Source: a virus
DNA: 64,000 bases
IMG/VR virus record: IMGVR_UViG_3300035698_017111
Coordinates: 82,773 to 146,772 of that record
Direction: 5' to 3' (one strand)
Positions within the stretch are counted from its first letter, which is position 1. Each line of letters starts with the position of its first letter. The position numbers and the translations under genes were made by a program. Below the pieces are notes generated by a model. The model did not search any database and was not told the origin of the DNA. It saw only the letters and a program-made list of their open reading frames with translations. Positions 26,401 through 35,479 of the stretch are shown in pieces.

Positions 26401-27388
26401 TCTCACTCGTTGCAGACTGTAATGCCATTAACCTAATGTCTGGAGAATCTCCATGTTCTTGACGATATTTTGTAATAATTGAGTTCTCTAATTTTCTTTT
26501 AGTTCTCTCAACAAGAGGGACACCACCTTCGCCTTCTTTGAAATGAGAATCCATTTCCTTATGGTATCTGTCCATCATCTCAAAGGCTTGATCTTTAGCT
26601 GCAGTAGGATCACCTCCCTTTGCGATTTGTTCTTGTGTCCATTGATCGAATTCGCCACCAAACAACTCGACAACATTATCCAAGAAGTCTGTTCGTACAA
26701 GTGGAACTACCGTGTCGTTTCCTGTTTCGTCTTTACCAACAGTAAGTGGAACGGTAAAAACACCATGTCTTTGTCCGTATTCTTCATTTCCGGCCTGAAG
26801 GGATTCAAGAGATGATGTTTCTTCTGGAAGATCATAAACCTGTGGTTCATATCCTATTTCAACATTAAGGATTCCAATAGCAAGTTGACTAAGAATATCT
26901 CGATACACACCATCGTCTTGCAATTTAAGTTGAAAAGATTTTAATGCTTCTGAATATTGTTCACCTATAGTTGCCACGAAGTTTGGGTGTGTTATCAATC
27001 CGTTAATAGTGCTCTTAAGTTCCTGAGCAATCTTGATGAACGTAGGTGTGCCATCTGGATCAATCCTTCTATCCTCAACGGCAACCTGATATTGTTTGAT
27101 CTTTTCTTTATATGCAGCAAGACCTTCACTTTTAGTCAAAGCATTAACCAACCTCTGGATGATCTCTTGATCACCCAAAGGTAGTTGTTCTATTTGTTGT
27201 GGTTCTTGAAGTGGGGCTTCAGGCGGTAAAGCTGGTGGAGCTTCTGTGGGAGGTTGCTCCACGACAGGTTCACCAACATCCTGAGCTTCTCTCAAGATGT
27301 TCTGTATTAGATCGAATTGATTAAAGAGATATTCTTTGTCTCTTCGACTAAGAGAACATACTTTCTCTAAAACATTTGTTCTATCCAT
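23471..27388 (-). CDS. large virion-module protein of unknown function
   Basis: 1305 residues from ATG 27388 (GGAG seven bases upstream). The N-terminal 75 residues end in a Pro/Glu/Gln-rich linker. The body is mostly helical, with one Cys cluster (FCLTCGRFRG...ACDGRSC), and near the C-terminus a low-complexity patch precedes ENWYRQAQ. Follows the 361-residue-frame gene in a tight minus-strand series. Size and place suggest a structural, baseplate or injected protein, but no domain is recognised. Confidence 0.65.
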   Translation of the reverse strand: MDRTNVLEKVCSLSRRDKEYLFNQFDLIQNILREAQDVGEPVVEQPPTEAPPALPPEAPLQEPQQIEQLPLGDQEIIQRLVNALTKSEGLAAYKEKIKQYQVAVEDRRIDPDGTPTFIKIAQELKSTINGLITHPNFVATIGEQYSEALKSFQLKLQDDGVYRDILSQLAIGILNVEIGYEPQVYDLPEETSSLESLQAGNEEYGQRHGVFTVPLTVGKDETGNDTVVPLVRTDFLDNVVELFGGEFDQWTQEQIAKGGDPTAAKDQAFEMMDRYHKEMDSHFKEGEGGVPLVERTKRKLENSIITKYRQEHGDSPDIRLMALQSATSETVAEILAVDPALKEDMKTIEFYYDIGGDIVGYYYRWNIANQIESSDNPITTEVYNAVMNLASLCYGQHYDRLSGDLPISSALNDPSLFVAEETTSIEKGEQTSAIQSAVNNLRSAFQGDEDSLKGILETYFPPEKLRYLTQVSERASVYQLQTELMAFDKLRKEKGDPHQGGVKQFCLTCGRFRGAKPSSRASEGDWIQWSPDVNNWIFKHHERDKNDPIPENEKRFLSPKAQRMRDVACDGRSCNFVENLLLGEDVTQNPIAEYYSLEIPLEVGGKPVVVEGMDGQEIQVSCHETYAQNLENLIERIVINAASMGEDPVIVQGDIHEWMSALFPYTTYSFAETDLFPPKKKRGTVFKEDMVQLEAMSVRLFSHLKKLAQIERPDMTDERSVALVAAREYNKLIMDLPNKAFNAKFFNDDTNWNIGPYLSKETVAPFTGLAFDEEMINNGFTHINNPSMYCRFHAKNKRQSAGEMLRDIAVEAMGDVPFDVLKTQEGFEEAKQKAYEILRSKAVRTPGITKPPKQKATDKEKAKWHEESLKFTIDSTEEEEFIFYEASEPEMKEQLRKVMLQLYKQPRPPGAALSEAKAGAFTSFLDTFVSVSKDKQLDERIAPYLPNHEGAFQRELATVDLILEQTGGSLGLTDPVPVLLGIKQDLLMRMKANTSSRKRSEEDMKTSLYMTLSKGTNISPGFFDYVYDDEDLDTFAPEKGFSMPTIPDDMVAENFRDPTQATSYYPVAVEDFVTFLNVSDSAAEVMLELQSENDRSFHTQKGRHILGAASLYASAAKERKDQVALTSLAYNRILAMQGRLPAGNDATNIWSFSIKEESLASHAWAPLGIVWSDIDMGTTLRSAQGKQKRTEEELRKNIQPKKKKADTENWYRQAQETQPDKMDDQYTAVMIYTAQDIAACEHNAIAKTNTRNRLQETTLPSVMMLPFSKFGSISGVYDFVKNSPFDVILITGKEEKLLDKMNLRP

Positions 27389-27400
27389 CAACTTTCTCCG

Positions 27401-28417
27401 CTAGTATTTTCGGCTTTTCGCATTCCCTGCCGTTTCCCACGATCTGTCGTCTTCTCTTTTCTTACGAGGAGCATTTAGTTTAGAAGTGTCTCTCTGAATA
27501 CTCTCTTCCTTACCAGCTTCCTTAGGATCTACTGGAACAGCAAAGATTCCATTAAGATCTAATTTAGAATCCTTAGGATCTACTTCTGTGAAATCAGCAG
27601 CCATTTTAGGAATGTCTTTTTCAGCCTCATGTTTCTTATCAAGAGTTTCTGCAATGGAATCACCAGCCTTGTCTTCCCATTTTCTTTCGTCTTGAAAATC
27701 CTTATCCCACTTATCCGAAAGAACCTTATCGAGATTTTGTTTAATATCAGCAGCTTCTTTACCAGCTTGAGCACTTGCCTTGGCTTTTGCTTGTTGTGCT
27801 TCGACTTCTGGAATCTTAACCTTTGGAAGTTCTGGAGCTTTAAATGAACTTCTATTGGGGGTGAAACCCATCTCACTAGGCGAAACGTCTTCTGTTGTTT
27901 TAGCCTTACTCTCCGTTTCCCAATCTCTGTCTTTCTCTGTCTTCTGTTCTTGTGCCTTTCTACGATCTCGTCCAGCCTGAATGGCATGATCTGTAAATTC
28001 AGAGTTCTCTGCTTCTTCAACTCTTGTTGGATCAAAAATACTGTTCAATGCCGACATCATTGGATCACTACCACCATAGGCATTTTCTCCATCAGATCTA
28101 GATGGTCTGATTGATTTCGAATCCATAGGTTTGGCTTCTGCTTTAGTTGGGGCTTTGACTTGTTCCCAATCTTCTTTAATATCAGCAGAACTCAAACTAT
28201 TTAGATTCTGTGGCGTTACTTCCTTGACTCTATTTCTAACGGGCTCATCACTCTTAACTGGATCACCACCATCTTTATCTGGAACATTTGGAATGCTCTT
28301 GGCAAAGATGTCACTAATGTCACCAAGACTTTTAATATTCTTGGTTCCTTCGGCAGCTTTGAGATTTTCAGTTATAATATCTCCTGCCATGATGTGGGTC
28401 TGTCTTTTTTCATCCAT
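27401..28417 (-). CDS. acidic/basic low-complexity virion-module protein
   Basis: 338 residues. ATG 28417 is preferred because AAAGGAA lies just upstream; an earlier in-frame start has no site. Highly charged, probably disordered, with repeats of a DRxWETxxxAKxR-type motif (DRDWETESKAK, DRSWETAGNAKSR). No hydrophobic core or known domain is visible. It ends 13 bases before the next gene. It may be a scaffold-like or linker protein. Confidence 0.6.
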   Translation of the reverse strand: MDEKRQTHIMAGDIITENLKAAEGTKNIKSLGDISDIFAKSIPNVPDKDGGDPVKSDEPVRNRVKEVTPQNLNSLSSADIKEDWEQVKAPTKAEAKPMDSKSIRPSRSDGENAYGGSDPMMSALNSIFDPTRVEEAENSEFTDHAIQAGRDRRKAQEQKTEKDRDWETESKAKTTEDVSPSEMGFTPNRSSFKAPELPKVKIPEVEAQQAKAKASAQAGKEAADIKQNLDKVLSDKWDKDFQDERKWEDKAGDSIAETLDKKHEAEKDIPKMAADFTEVDPKDSKLDLNGIFAVPVDPKEAGKEESIQRDTSKLNAPRKKREDDRSWETAGNAKSRKY

Positions 28418-28461
28418 GATTCTATTCCTTTCTTTTAGAATTTGCAAGAGGACATCATGTC

Positions 28462-28944
28462 CTATTTGCTTGTGTATGGTAAACAACGCTTAAAGGGGCT
28501 TGCCTTTGCGTTGAATGCATCCGGGAACTTTGTGTTCTTCTTGGGCTTAGTCTCTTCCTTGCTTGGTTTCTTCTTCATGCTATTTTGTTGTTCGCTTTCA
28601 TTATCATCAGTAACCATGTCCTTGGCATATGGTTGTGGAAAAACATTCTTCCAATAATTCATAAGTTTGTTTCTATCGCTATTGTCCAATGCCATGATTT
28701 TTCTATAAATCTCAACATTCAATTCCGATTCTTTCATTGTCGATGCAGTTTTTCGAAGAGACTGTGCCTCTCCTTCAAGAACAATCGTTTGATAAAAACC
28801 ACATTTACCCCTAATATCCCCTTGAAACTCAAGAGTACTCTTCCTAAGATGATTGTTGTATGGGCATTCTGCAACAGCAAATAGTCCACAACTCATACAT
28901 ATCGAACCTACTGTCACTGTGTTCGGGTTTTCTATTAAAGGCAT
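28462..28944 (-). CDS. small Cys-containing virion-module protein
   Basis: 160 residues, MPLIENPNTVTVGSICMSCG start. CMSCG...CPYN...KCGFY gives four Cys that could bind metal or form a cluster. The C-terminal half is basic and low-complexity (MKKKPSKEETKPKK). The first 10 bases overlap the 3' end of the upstream large gene. Site GAGGAAAG before ATG 28944. Unknown function. Confidence 0.6.
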   Translation of the reverse strand: MPLIENPNTVTVGSICMSCGLFAVAECPYNNHLRKSTLEFQGDIRGKCGFYQTIVLEGEAQSLRKTASTMKESELNVEIYRKIMALDNSDRNKLMNYWKNVFPQPYAKDMVTDDNESEQQNSMKKKPSKEETKPKKNTKFPDAFNAKASPFKRCLPYTSK

Positions 28945-31817
28945 TTTGCTTTCCTCAAGTTAAATGATTTACTTTCAGATTCTTTTCTATACCAATTAGA
29001 ATTGGCTACCTGATTTTGTTCACCCTGCACGTAAACTTTTTTAGTAATGGTCTCAACATCTGTTTTCACACCAGTGGCAGGAATGTGTCTACTTCTGATA
29101 CCAGAACCTTTCTTGGCCATAACCTTAATATCTAAATACGGGTTACGGTAAATGCTAATAAAAACATCCTGACCATCTTCCACTGTTCTGTCACTAGACA
29201 TTTTCTTGATGTCTTTATCGAAAAACCAAGATCTGTTTTTTTGATATGAATTAACTACTGTTGTTCTATTTCTATCTCTTGGGTCTTGTCTCAATACCTG
29301 CCATGTCTCTGAAAAATTAGCAGAGTTTACTGTTTGTCCAGAATATACAGCAGATGTTAGGATCTTTTTATCACCAACAGGAAGACCGTCAACTCCAAGT
29401 TTATTTCCCTCTTCATCTTCATTAACCTCTACTATTTCTTCTCCTGATTTGAGAAGTTTACTAACCTCAACAGACGACAATGGATCTCTCTTGTTTATCA
29501 TGCTACCGGCTTTATCGTTCACCGTAAGACCAATACGACCATGAAGGATAGAAAGACCTTCAATAACGTCTTCCATACCTTCGGATGTAAGGGTTGGTTT
29601 AATAATACTTATAAAAGAATCCAACTCCTTAAGGAGAGAACTGAGAAGTTCCGATCTACTTTCTACTTGAGGTTCCACTACAGGTTCTATGGTCTCTTCT
29701 TGTGCTGTTTTAATATTGTTTTCTGAAACTTCAGCAAAACTCACATCCATGTCATGAACATCTTCAGGTGCTTCTGGTTGTGGTGCTTGTGGAGCTTCTT
29801 GCTCTTCTGGGAAAAGCCTCTGTACGATACTCTTCACTCTTGTTTCAATCTCTCGTAAAGATTGAGACTCTTCTATACTTGGATTCATGCCATACTTCTT
29901 ATATGGTTTTGCTTGACTAAGACCGAACCCCTCCTTGAATAATCCCTGCAGTATGCCAACCAGCTCGTCTGCCATTTGGATTTGTTCTTCTGGAGAATCT
30001 GGTATCATTGCGATATAAGAATCTATTGCATCTGATTTTTCTTGATCTACACCAAGATTTGCTTTGATTTGCTGCACATATGCCGGGTTCTTAAGGTTTT
30101 GTACATATTGTCCAACACCCTGCATATAATTGTCTATTGTCAACAAGTCTCTTTCATTCAGATCACCCAATTCACTTTCGAACTTAGACCAATCTGTCCA
30201 GAAACCATTTTTATTTTGTCCGGTTGGAAAACCTTGTTCGTCTACATTGAGTAGAATCTTATCTGGATCATTCCACATTGCTTCATTTAATCTATCTTGT
30301 TTTGTTTTAAGTAGATATTGAAGTTGATTAACTGATCTGTCATGTTCAAGTCTAATGTTTTCAACTTCTGGGCTAACATCAGGATATCCTGTGTCTTTTG
30401 CGGCCGACATCGATCTTTGTGACAGAGTATTCATTGTCTCAAGGATACTTGGAACATATCTAGAAACAACCCACCACGGGTCTTTGTCCAATCTAGCTTC
30501 TGCTTCGGCCAATTCATTACCGACATAACTACCAAATCTTTTCTTATCCAAACCAACAAGATCGTGAATCCTATTTAAAAATTCTGCAACGACTCTTGGG
30601 TCTGAATTTCCCTGAAGGAGAGAAACCCTTGACAGTCTTTGTAGATCCTGAACAGTTTCTTGTTCTTCTGGAGTCCTAACTTTAAGTTGTTGTGCTATAT
30701 CGTTTTGTTGAAACCTATGTAAGAGTTTAGTAACTGCTGGTTCTTCATTTGGGTTAGATGTATTAACGGTAGAGACACCCTCTTCGTTTGTTTTAGAAAT
30801 ACTTCTTCTCAAAGACATGAAAAGATCAAATGCATTTGATCCAAGTCTCTGTGCAAGCGAAGTTGGATCAAACTTTTCATCAAAAAGAGAACCATGTGCT
30901 GCCTCTACAAAGTCTTTTATTAACTGATCTGGATCTTGTTTCTGTTTTTCTGGATTCCCACCAACAATAGAAGCGAGAAGCGTTTCTTTAGTTAGTCCAT
31001 ATCTCTCTAAAAATTCTTGTTGTAATCCTTCTTCTTCACCAATAAGATTTGACCAGTCTGGATCCCACTTTGCTTCATTCCAATCTGGTAATTCTTTACC
31101 AATTTCTGGAAACTCACCCAAATCTGGAACCACAGGTGCTGGCGGGGTACTGAGAATTGATTGCAGATTATCCTGAAGGGAAACAAAGTCTTGTTCATCC
31201 AAGAATCCTGTTGGGAGAAGTCCAAGATTAATAGTTTGTGCCGTTTGTGTGATCGTATCCCAATCAACACCAATCAAGCTACCAAACGCAACATCTAACT
31301 GTTCACCAAATCTGTCTGCTTCTGACTTATCAAGTTCTCCATCTTTTATTTTTCTTTGTGTTATAGATCTTGCTATTCCCTCAACAGAAGAACTAATGTC
31401 AACCAATCCCATTGCTTTTGGTGTTCCATTAGCTAGGACTCTAAATGTGAGTAGTTCATCTTGTGTAAATGGAATAGCCATACCGGACGTATTTTGTGGT
31501 TGCTCTATTGGCATTTCTGCTGGAATAGTTTCATTCATATCGACATTTTCTTGTCCAGTTTCGCTTACTTCTGGTTGAACACCAAGATATTGTGTCGATT
31601 TAATATTCATAATGCTCAAACATGCTTCTGTTGCTGTTTTTAACTGATCCAGCGAGAAATACATGTTTTTAATAAAAGCAGAATAGTCTTTTGCCCTTTC
31701 GGGTGACGTGAATGGACTATCGCCAGTAAGGTTTTGTTCAAAAGTTTTTTGATCATAGATCGATAGTTTTTCTATCCCGATTTCAGGAGAGGACACTTTT
31801 CGAATTGGAATTGCCAT
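28935..31817 (-). CDS. large virion-module protein
   Basis: 960 residues from ATG 31817, chosen for the strong GGAGGTTCTCTA site; the frame stays open upstream without one. Mostly helical, with Pro/Gln/Glu linkers, and near the C-terminus VANSNWYRKESES, echoing the WYR motif in other structural proteins of this window. First gene of the long minus-strand virion series (31817 to 8551). No domain recognised; a structural or ejected role is inferred from size and context. Confidence 0.65.
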   Translation of the reverse strand: MAIPIRKVSSPEIGIEKLSIYDQKTFEQNLTGDSPFTSPERAKDYSAFIKNMYFSLDQLKTATEACLSIMNIKSTQYLGVQPEVSETGQENVDMNETIPAEMPIEQPQNTSGMAIPFTQDELLTFRVLANGTPKAMGLVDISSSVEGIARSITQRKIKDGELDKSEADRFGEQLDVAFGSLIGVDWDTITQTAQTINLGLLPTGFLDEQDFVSLQDNLQSILSTPPAPVVPDLGEFPEIGKELPDWNEAKWDPDWSNLIGEEEGLQQEFLERYGLTKETLLASIVGGNPEKQKQDPDQLIKDFVEAAHGSLFDEKFDPTSLAQRLGSNAFDLFMSLRRSISKTNEEGVSTVNTSNPNEEPAVTKLLHRFQQNDIAQQLKVRTPEEQETVQDLQRLSRVSLLQGNSDPRVVAEFLNRIHDLVGLDKKRFGSYVGNELAEAEARLDKDPWWVVSRYVPSILETMNTLSQRSMSAAKDTGYPDVSPEVENIRLEHDRSVNQLQYLLKTKQDRLNEAMWNDPDKILLNVDEQGFPTGQNKNGFWTDWSKFESELGDLNERDLLTIDNYMQGVGQYVQNLKNPAYVQQIKANLGVDQEKSDAIDSYIAMIPDSPEEQIQMADELVGILQGLFKEGFGLSQAKPYKKYGMNPSIEESQSLREIETRVKSIVQRLFPEEQEAPQAPQPEAPEDVHDMDVSFAEVSENNIKTAQEETIEPVVEPQVESRSELLSSLLKELDSFISIIKPTLTSEGMEDVIEGLSILHGRIGLTVNDKAGSMINKRDPLSSVEVSKLLKSGEEIVEVNEDEEGNKLGVDGLPVGDKKILTSAVYSGQTVNSANFSETWQVLRQDPRDRNRTTVVNSYQKNRSWFFDKDIKKMSSDRTVEDGQDVFISIYRNPYLDIKVMAKKGSGIRSRHIPATGVKTDVETITKKVYVQGEQNQVANSNWYRKESESKSFNLRKAKCL

Positions 31818-31917
31818 TAGAGAACCTCCAGGATGCGTGGAAATACAGCCCACCTTCTTAAAAATATTCCATATCAGACACACGAATCCCTCTATTATTT
31901 TATCCAAAATAAGGACG

Positions 31918-32487
31918 TTAGTGTATGTCATAAAAAAAATCACGTAAATACTCAATTGCTCTTTTATGTCTTTTTCTGACACCTTCATGAGAAATATTAA
32001 CGACCTTACCAATTTCTCGCCAAGTTTTCTCCTCAGAATACCTTAAATCAAAGATAATCCTATCTTTATCTTCAAGAGAATCCAACATAGAAGAACAATC
32101 CACTCTATCTTCCATAACATTGCTTTCTACTGGAAGTCTCATCTCAGACAAACAAATCTTTGGCATATTCTTCTTTATTGCGGATATTATTTTAAATTTA
32201 ATGTACTTTCGACAATACGAATTGAACCTATTCCCATAGTTTATGTCGAATTTATCAATACACTCAAGGAGTCCAATGACTCCATCGTGTACTAAATCGT
32301 CAACAATATTCTGCTGTAGGGATAGGTAGGGTTTTGTTATGGCTAAAACAAGTTTCAGGTGTGATTTTATTATTTTATCTCTAGCATGGAGATCGTTATT
32401 CTTTATGCCAATAAAGAGAATTTTTTCTTCTTCTTCCTCAAGATTAGGATATGAGTAGAAGTATTGAAAGGACTGGAAATCACTCAT
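31918..32487 (-). CDS. sigma70-family sigma factor
   Basis: 189 residues. Region 2 (residues about 35-105) reads ARDKIIKSHLKLVLAI, VDDLVHDGVIGLLECIDKFD and FNSYCRKYIKFKI, the core-binding and -10-recognition helices. Region 4 (about 135-180) reads DKDRIIFDLRYSEEKTWREIG with the helix-turn-helix SHEGVRKRHKRAIEYLR. Region 1 is absent and region 3 is short, as in compact phage or ECF-like sigmas. It starts directly after the IF3 stop (TAG-ATG) and lies immediately before the virion series, so a late-gene sigma is likely (inference). Confidence 0.85.
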   Translation of the reverse strand: MSDFQSFQYFYSYPNLEEEEEKILFIGIKNNDLHARDKIIKSHLKLVLAITKPYLSLQQNIVDDLVHDGVIGLLECIDKFDINYGNRFNSYCRKYIKFKIISAIKKNMPKICLSEMRLPVESNVMEDRVDCSSMLDSLEDKDRIIFDLRYSEEKTWREIGKVVNISHEGVRKRHKRAIEYLRDFFYDIH

Positions 32488-32982
32488 CTAGTGCGTCTTG
32501 GGACATATTGTGAATGAAAGAAGCATACTTCCCACATCCGGTTGACCCACTCCTTGAAATGGAGTTTGAATCGTCCCGAGAATTTCTTCCAATTTATTAT
32601 TCAACAATATAGTTGCTGTGTTTCGTTTCTTTCTAATCGATATCTTAACCTTATGGTCTGTACTGAGGAATTTATCGATTTGTTTTACTTTGGTCTCAAG
32701 ATCGTGTACACTTGTTTGTACAGTGAACCGTGATTCTTTCAATTTAACGACTTTGTGATTGCTCTTCTTTGCGTTCTTCTTTTTTTGATATGCTTGCTTT
32801 GAATAGTCCATTAAACGACAAACAGGTACATCATCTTCTGTCATTTGTACTAAATCAAGATTTTTCTCGGAACTTATCGACCTAGCTTGTTCTGTTGGGA
32901 TTTTACCTAGATTAACACCCTCAGAATCAATGAGGAGTACTTTGTCGGCATTAATTTCACCGTTAATACGTTTCTTAGTCAT
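32488..32982 (-). CDS. infC: translation initiation factor IF-3 homologue
   Basis: 164 residues, similar in length to bacterial IF3. N-domain: RINGEINADKVLLIDSEG, NLGKIPTEQA, LDLVQM and PVCRLMDYSK. The linker is Lys-rich (QKKKNAKKSNHK). C-domain: LKESRFTVQTSVHDLETKVKQ and KVKISIRKK. IF3 binds the 30S subunit, checks start codons and initiator tRNA, and disfavours leaderless mRNAs. The sigma-factor gene abuts its stop codon, so the two are co-expressed. No visible truncation; the last residues diverge from the bacterial pattern. Confidence 0.9.
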   Translation of the reverse strand: MTKKRINGEINADKVLLIDSEGVNLGKIPTEQARSISSEKNLDLVQMTEDDVPVCRLMDYSKQAYQKKKNAKKSNHKVVKLKESRFTVQTSVHDLETKVKQIDKFLSTDHKVKISIRKKRNTATILLNNKLEEILGTIQTPFQGVGQPDVGSMLLSFTICPKTH

Positions 32983-33023
32983 ATCTGTTCTGAAACAACC
33001 TCCGTTAAAAAATTGAACTCAAG

Positions 33024-33497
33024 TTACTTTACTTTTTTAGGGCGGCCAGGACCTCTTTTAGCCACTGGTTTATTTTGAGATACAATAGAGGATACTCGTT
33101 TCTCTTCGGCCACCCTCGTCTGTTCTTCATCAAAATCATGATCTGCATCTAATTCAAGATTGTTGAATGGTTGATTCCTGAAGCCATCTTCAGTCCTTAA
33201 CCTTACTTCCATAAAAGAAATAAAATGATCAATGCTACAGAAATCCAACTGTTTCTTCTCGGAAATAAAACCCTTTTGTTCTTTTAAAAAGGCTTCTTTC
33301 TTTCTAATTCCACGGATTTCATCAAGCTGTGTTTGCATTTCGAGATCGTTTAACGTTTCGCACACAAGACCATTGGGTAACCGAACGGTCTTTCCACGAC
33401 TATCGTCATCTTCGTTGAAAAATGAATTGCAATGATCACATTTATAACCCTTTACGACACTCATCTGCTCTCTCTCCTTGGGGTTCATCCTAGACAT
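33024..33497 (-). CDS. zinc-knuckle protein with AT-hook tail
   Basis: 157 residues. N-terminal KCDHCNSFF and a later VCETL and DFCSIDHF suggest metal ligands. The C-terminus is KRGPGRPKKVK, an AT-hook (GRP core), so minor-groove DNA binding is likely. AAAGGATT precedes ATG 33497. Perhaps a small transcription or nucleoid factor acting with the sigma factor (inference). Confidence 0.65.
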   Translation of the reverse strand: MSRMNPKEREQMSVVKGYKCDHCNSFFNEDDDSRGKTVRLPNGLVCETLNDLEMQTQLDEIRGIRKKEAFLKEQKGFISEKKQLDFCSIDHFISFMEVRLRTEDGFRNQPFNNLELDADHDFDEEQTRVAEEKRVSSIVSQNKPVAKRGPGRPKKVK

Positions 33498-33563
33498 ATG
33501 TAAAATCCTTTAACCAACCATACGATAAAAACAAAGTCCACACAAGCGATAAATGTATAAAAT

Positions 33564-33905
33564 TTAGAAATCGTCAATAATTACGATTGAACGGCCATTT
33601 ACAAGCAATGCAGTGTCTTCTACATGTCGGCCAGCTTTACTGAACCAATATCCCTTTGGTCTGTAACATTCAGAACAGAATGAATTTTGGTTGTAATCTA
33701 GAATTCGTTCCTGTAATGATGTGGCAATATTTTTGGCCAAAACGCTTATGTCGAATTCATCGACAATCTCTTCTGCAAGTGCTGATGAATCAAGGTCCTT
33801 TTTCTTGGGAGCGGCTTCTATTATCCTCTCTATATCCATGTCATTTGAGATATGACTTTCTATCTCCGACTCAATGAACTTACTCAAAGCAACGATATCT
33901 GACAT
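33564..33905 (-). CDS. hypothetical protein with CxxC
   Basis: 113 residues from ATG 33905 (GGGGAGTGTGAAT upstream). Helical N-terminal two thirds, then SFCSECYRPKGYW and a C-terminal beta strand SIVIIDDF. Divergent from the thioredoxin gene, with back-to-back promoter motifs between them. No family recognised. Confidence 0.6.
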   Translation of the reverse strand: MSDIVALSKFIESEIESHISNDMDIERIIEAAPKKKDLDSSALAEEIVDEFDISVLAKNIATSLQERILDYNQNSFCSECYRPKGYWFSKAGRHVEDTALLVNGRSIVIIDDF

Positions 33906-33932
33906 ATTCACACTCCCCTTATTCTTTTGGCT

Positions 33933-33984
33933 ATCATACGATATTTCCATTTTGGCCTTGACGCTGGTTGTTTTGTCGTATAAT
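33933..33984. promoter_or_regulatory. divergent TCGTATA promoters
   Basis: On the minus strand TCGTATGAT (33941-33933); on the plus strand TTGACG (33958-33963) and TCGTATAAT, with TATAAT at 33979-33984 and a short 15-base spacer. They drive the minus gene at 33905 and the thioredoxin-RtcB pair. Confidence 0.55.
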
Positions 33985-34010
33985 CTACCATTAGAAAAGG
34001 GAGATTGTCT

Positions 34011-34325
34011 ATGTCAATTGAAATTGATTCTGATGAGTTTTACGAGAAGACAGAAGAAGATGGACTTGTGATGGTTGACTGTTATACTGAATACTGTGGA
34101 CCATGTAAGCAAGTCAAAAAGATTCTGCCAGAGATTGAAGAAGCCGTCGATGGATTAACAATATTGACTATTGATATTCAAGAAAACGTAAGTGTTGCAC
34201 AGGAACATAATGTAATGTCTGTCCCGACGTTTTTGATCTTCCAAGATGGTGATCTGGTTGATCGTTTTTCGACACCTCAAGACAAAGAAGGCATTGTAGA
34301 GAGACTTAATTCTTTAGTGGAGTGA
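34011..34325 (+). CDS. thioredoxin
   Basis: 104 residues with VDCYTEYCGPCKQVKK (CGPC active site, preceded by Tyr-Thr-Glu-Tyr instead of Trp-Ala-Glu-Trp) and the cis-Pro segment MSVPTFLIFQDG. A cytoplasmic dithiol-disulfide reductase. GGGAG precedes ATG 34011. It ends six bases before the RtcB start, within the same transcript. Possibly it keeps the Cys of metal-dependent RtcB reduced (inference). Confidence 0.9.
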   Translation: MSIEIDSDEFYEKTEEDGLVMVDCYTEYCGPCKQVKKILPEIEEAVDGLTILTIDIQENVSVAQEHNVMSVPTFLIFQDGDLVDRFSTPQDKEGIVERLNSLVE

Positions 34326-34330
34326 TTGAA

Positions 34331-35479
34331 ATGTCATACAAAATACTGCAGAACATACCTGTCTGGGGCGTTGGCTTAGACGAAAACGCAATGGTACAGA
34401 TACAGAGATGCCTTATCAATGGTAAGCATGCTGCTCTAATGGCTGACCATCACCAAGGATATAGCATGCCAATCGGTGGTGTCGTTGCTTACGAGGGACT
34501 TGTATCTCCAAGCGGTGTGGGTTACGACATTGCTTGCGGCAACAAGGCCGTTAAGCTAGAGATGAATGCCAAGTATGCAAGAGAAAACATAAAGGCACTC
34601 ACTGATTCTATTTTCAATGGCATCCCAATGGGCAAGGGTATCTGTAACTCAAAGGTTATCGACCATGAAGTCTTCGATAATGATTTGTGGAACGAAAAAC
34701 CATGCTCAGACTCACTAAAAGTAGCAAGAGAACAACTCGGCTCTCTTGGTGCTGGAAATCACTATATCGATATCTTTGTCGATGAGGAAGAATCCGTGTG
34801 GGTTGGAGTCCATTGTGGATCAAGAAAGTTTGGACACAATATTGCGACTTTCTTTTTGAGAGCTACCGGAGCAAAAGATGGTATCCATGCTTCTCCATGT
34901 CTCTTGAAAGAAGATTCCTATTTTGGGAAGATGTATATTGACTGCATGAACCTTGCGGGTGAATATGCATATGCTTCTCGTAATTGGATGTGCGATGAGA
35001 TATCGAAAATTCTTGGTTCGAAAATCACAGAAGAGGTTCACAATCACCATAACTTTGCTTGGAAGGAAAAGTTATCGGAAAAAGAATACTGGGTTGTCCG
35101 TAAGGGATCTACTCCAGCACGTCCTGGACAGAAGTGTTTTATCGGTGGTTCTATGGGCGATATATCCGTAATTGTTGAAGGAACGGAATGCGAAGAAGCA
35201 AGACTATCAATGTATTCTGCTCCACACGGTGCTGGACGTGTCATGGGGAGAATGGAAGCACTCGGTAAGATCGCCAAGGATGGCACTGTAAAAAGAGAGC
35301 CAAAGGTCACTCAGGAAATGATGGATTCTTGGCTTAAAGATAAAAACGTATATCTACGTGGTGGGGGACGAGACGAATCGCCACATGCATACCGTCGTCT
35401 TCCAGAGGTTATCGAACAACATGATTACCTTAAAACTCTACACACGCTAACCCCAATTGGGGTTTGTATGGCCCCTTAA
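34331..35479 (+). CDS. rtcB: RtcB RNA ligase
   Basis: 382 residues, shorter than E. coli RtcB (about 408). It joins RNA 2',3'-cyclic phosphate (or 3'-phosphate) and 5'-OH ends using GTP and Mn. Motifs: HQGYSMPIGGVV, SGVGYDIACGNK (metal Cys), LGAGNHYIDI, GVHCGSRKFGH, VHNHHNFAW, RKGSTPARPGQ, GGSMGD, and SAPHGAGR with the guanylated His. Site GGAGTGATTGAA before ATG 34331. Follows thioredoxin. Works naturally with the Ro60/Y-RNA and kinase genes in this window as RNA-repair functions. Confidence 0.95.
   Translation: MSYKILQNIPVWGVGLDENAMVQIQRCLINGKHAALMADHHQGYSMPIGGVVAYEGLVSPSGVGYDIACGNKAVKLEMNAKYARENIKALTDSIFNGIPMGKGICNSKVIDHEVFDNDLWNEKPCSDSLKVAREQLGSLGAGNHYIDIFVDEEESVWVGVHCGSRKFGHNIATFFLRATGAKDGIHASPCLLKEDSYFGKMYIDCMNLAGEYAYASRNWMCDEISKILGSKITEEVHNHHNFAWKEKLSEKEYWVVRKGSTPARPGQKCFIGGSMGDISVIVEGTECEEARLSMYSAPHGAGRVMGRMEALGKIAKDGTVKREPKVTQEMMDSWLKDKNVYLRGGGRDESPHAYRRLPEVIEQHDYLKTLHTLTPIGVCMAP

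Noticed and set aside
28418-28486. Earlier start for the gene ending at 27401
   Set aside because: No ribosome site and overlap with the upstream gene; ATG 28417 has AAAGGAA.
35449-35464. Palindrome AACCCCAATTGGGGTT as a terminator or operator
   Set aside because: It lies inside the rtcB coding sequence, has no T-run, and the codons (LTPIGV) are ordinary.
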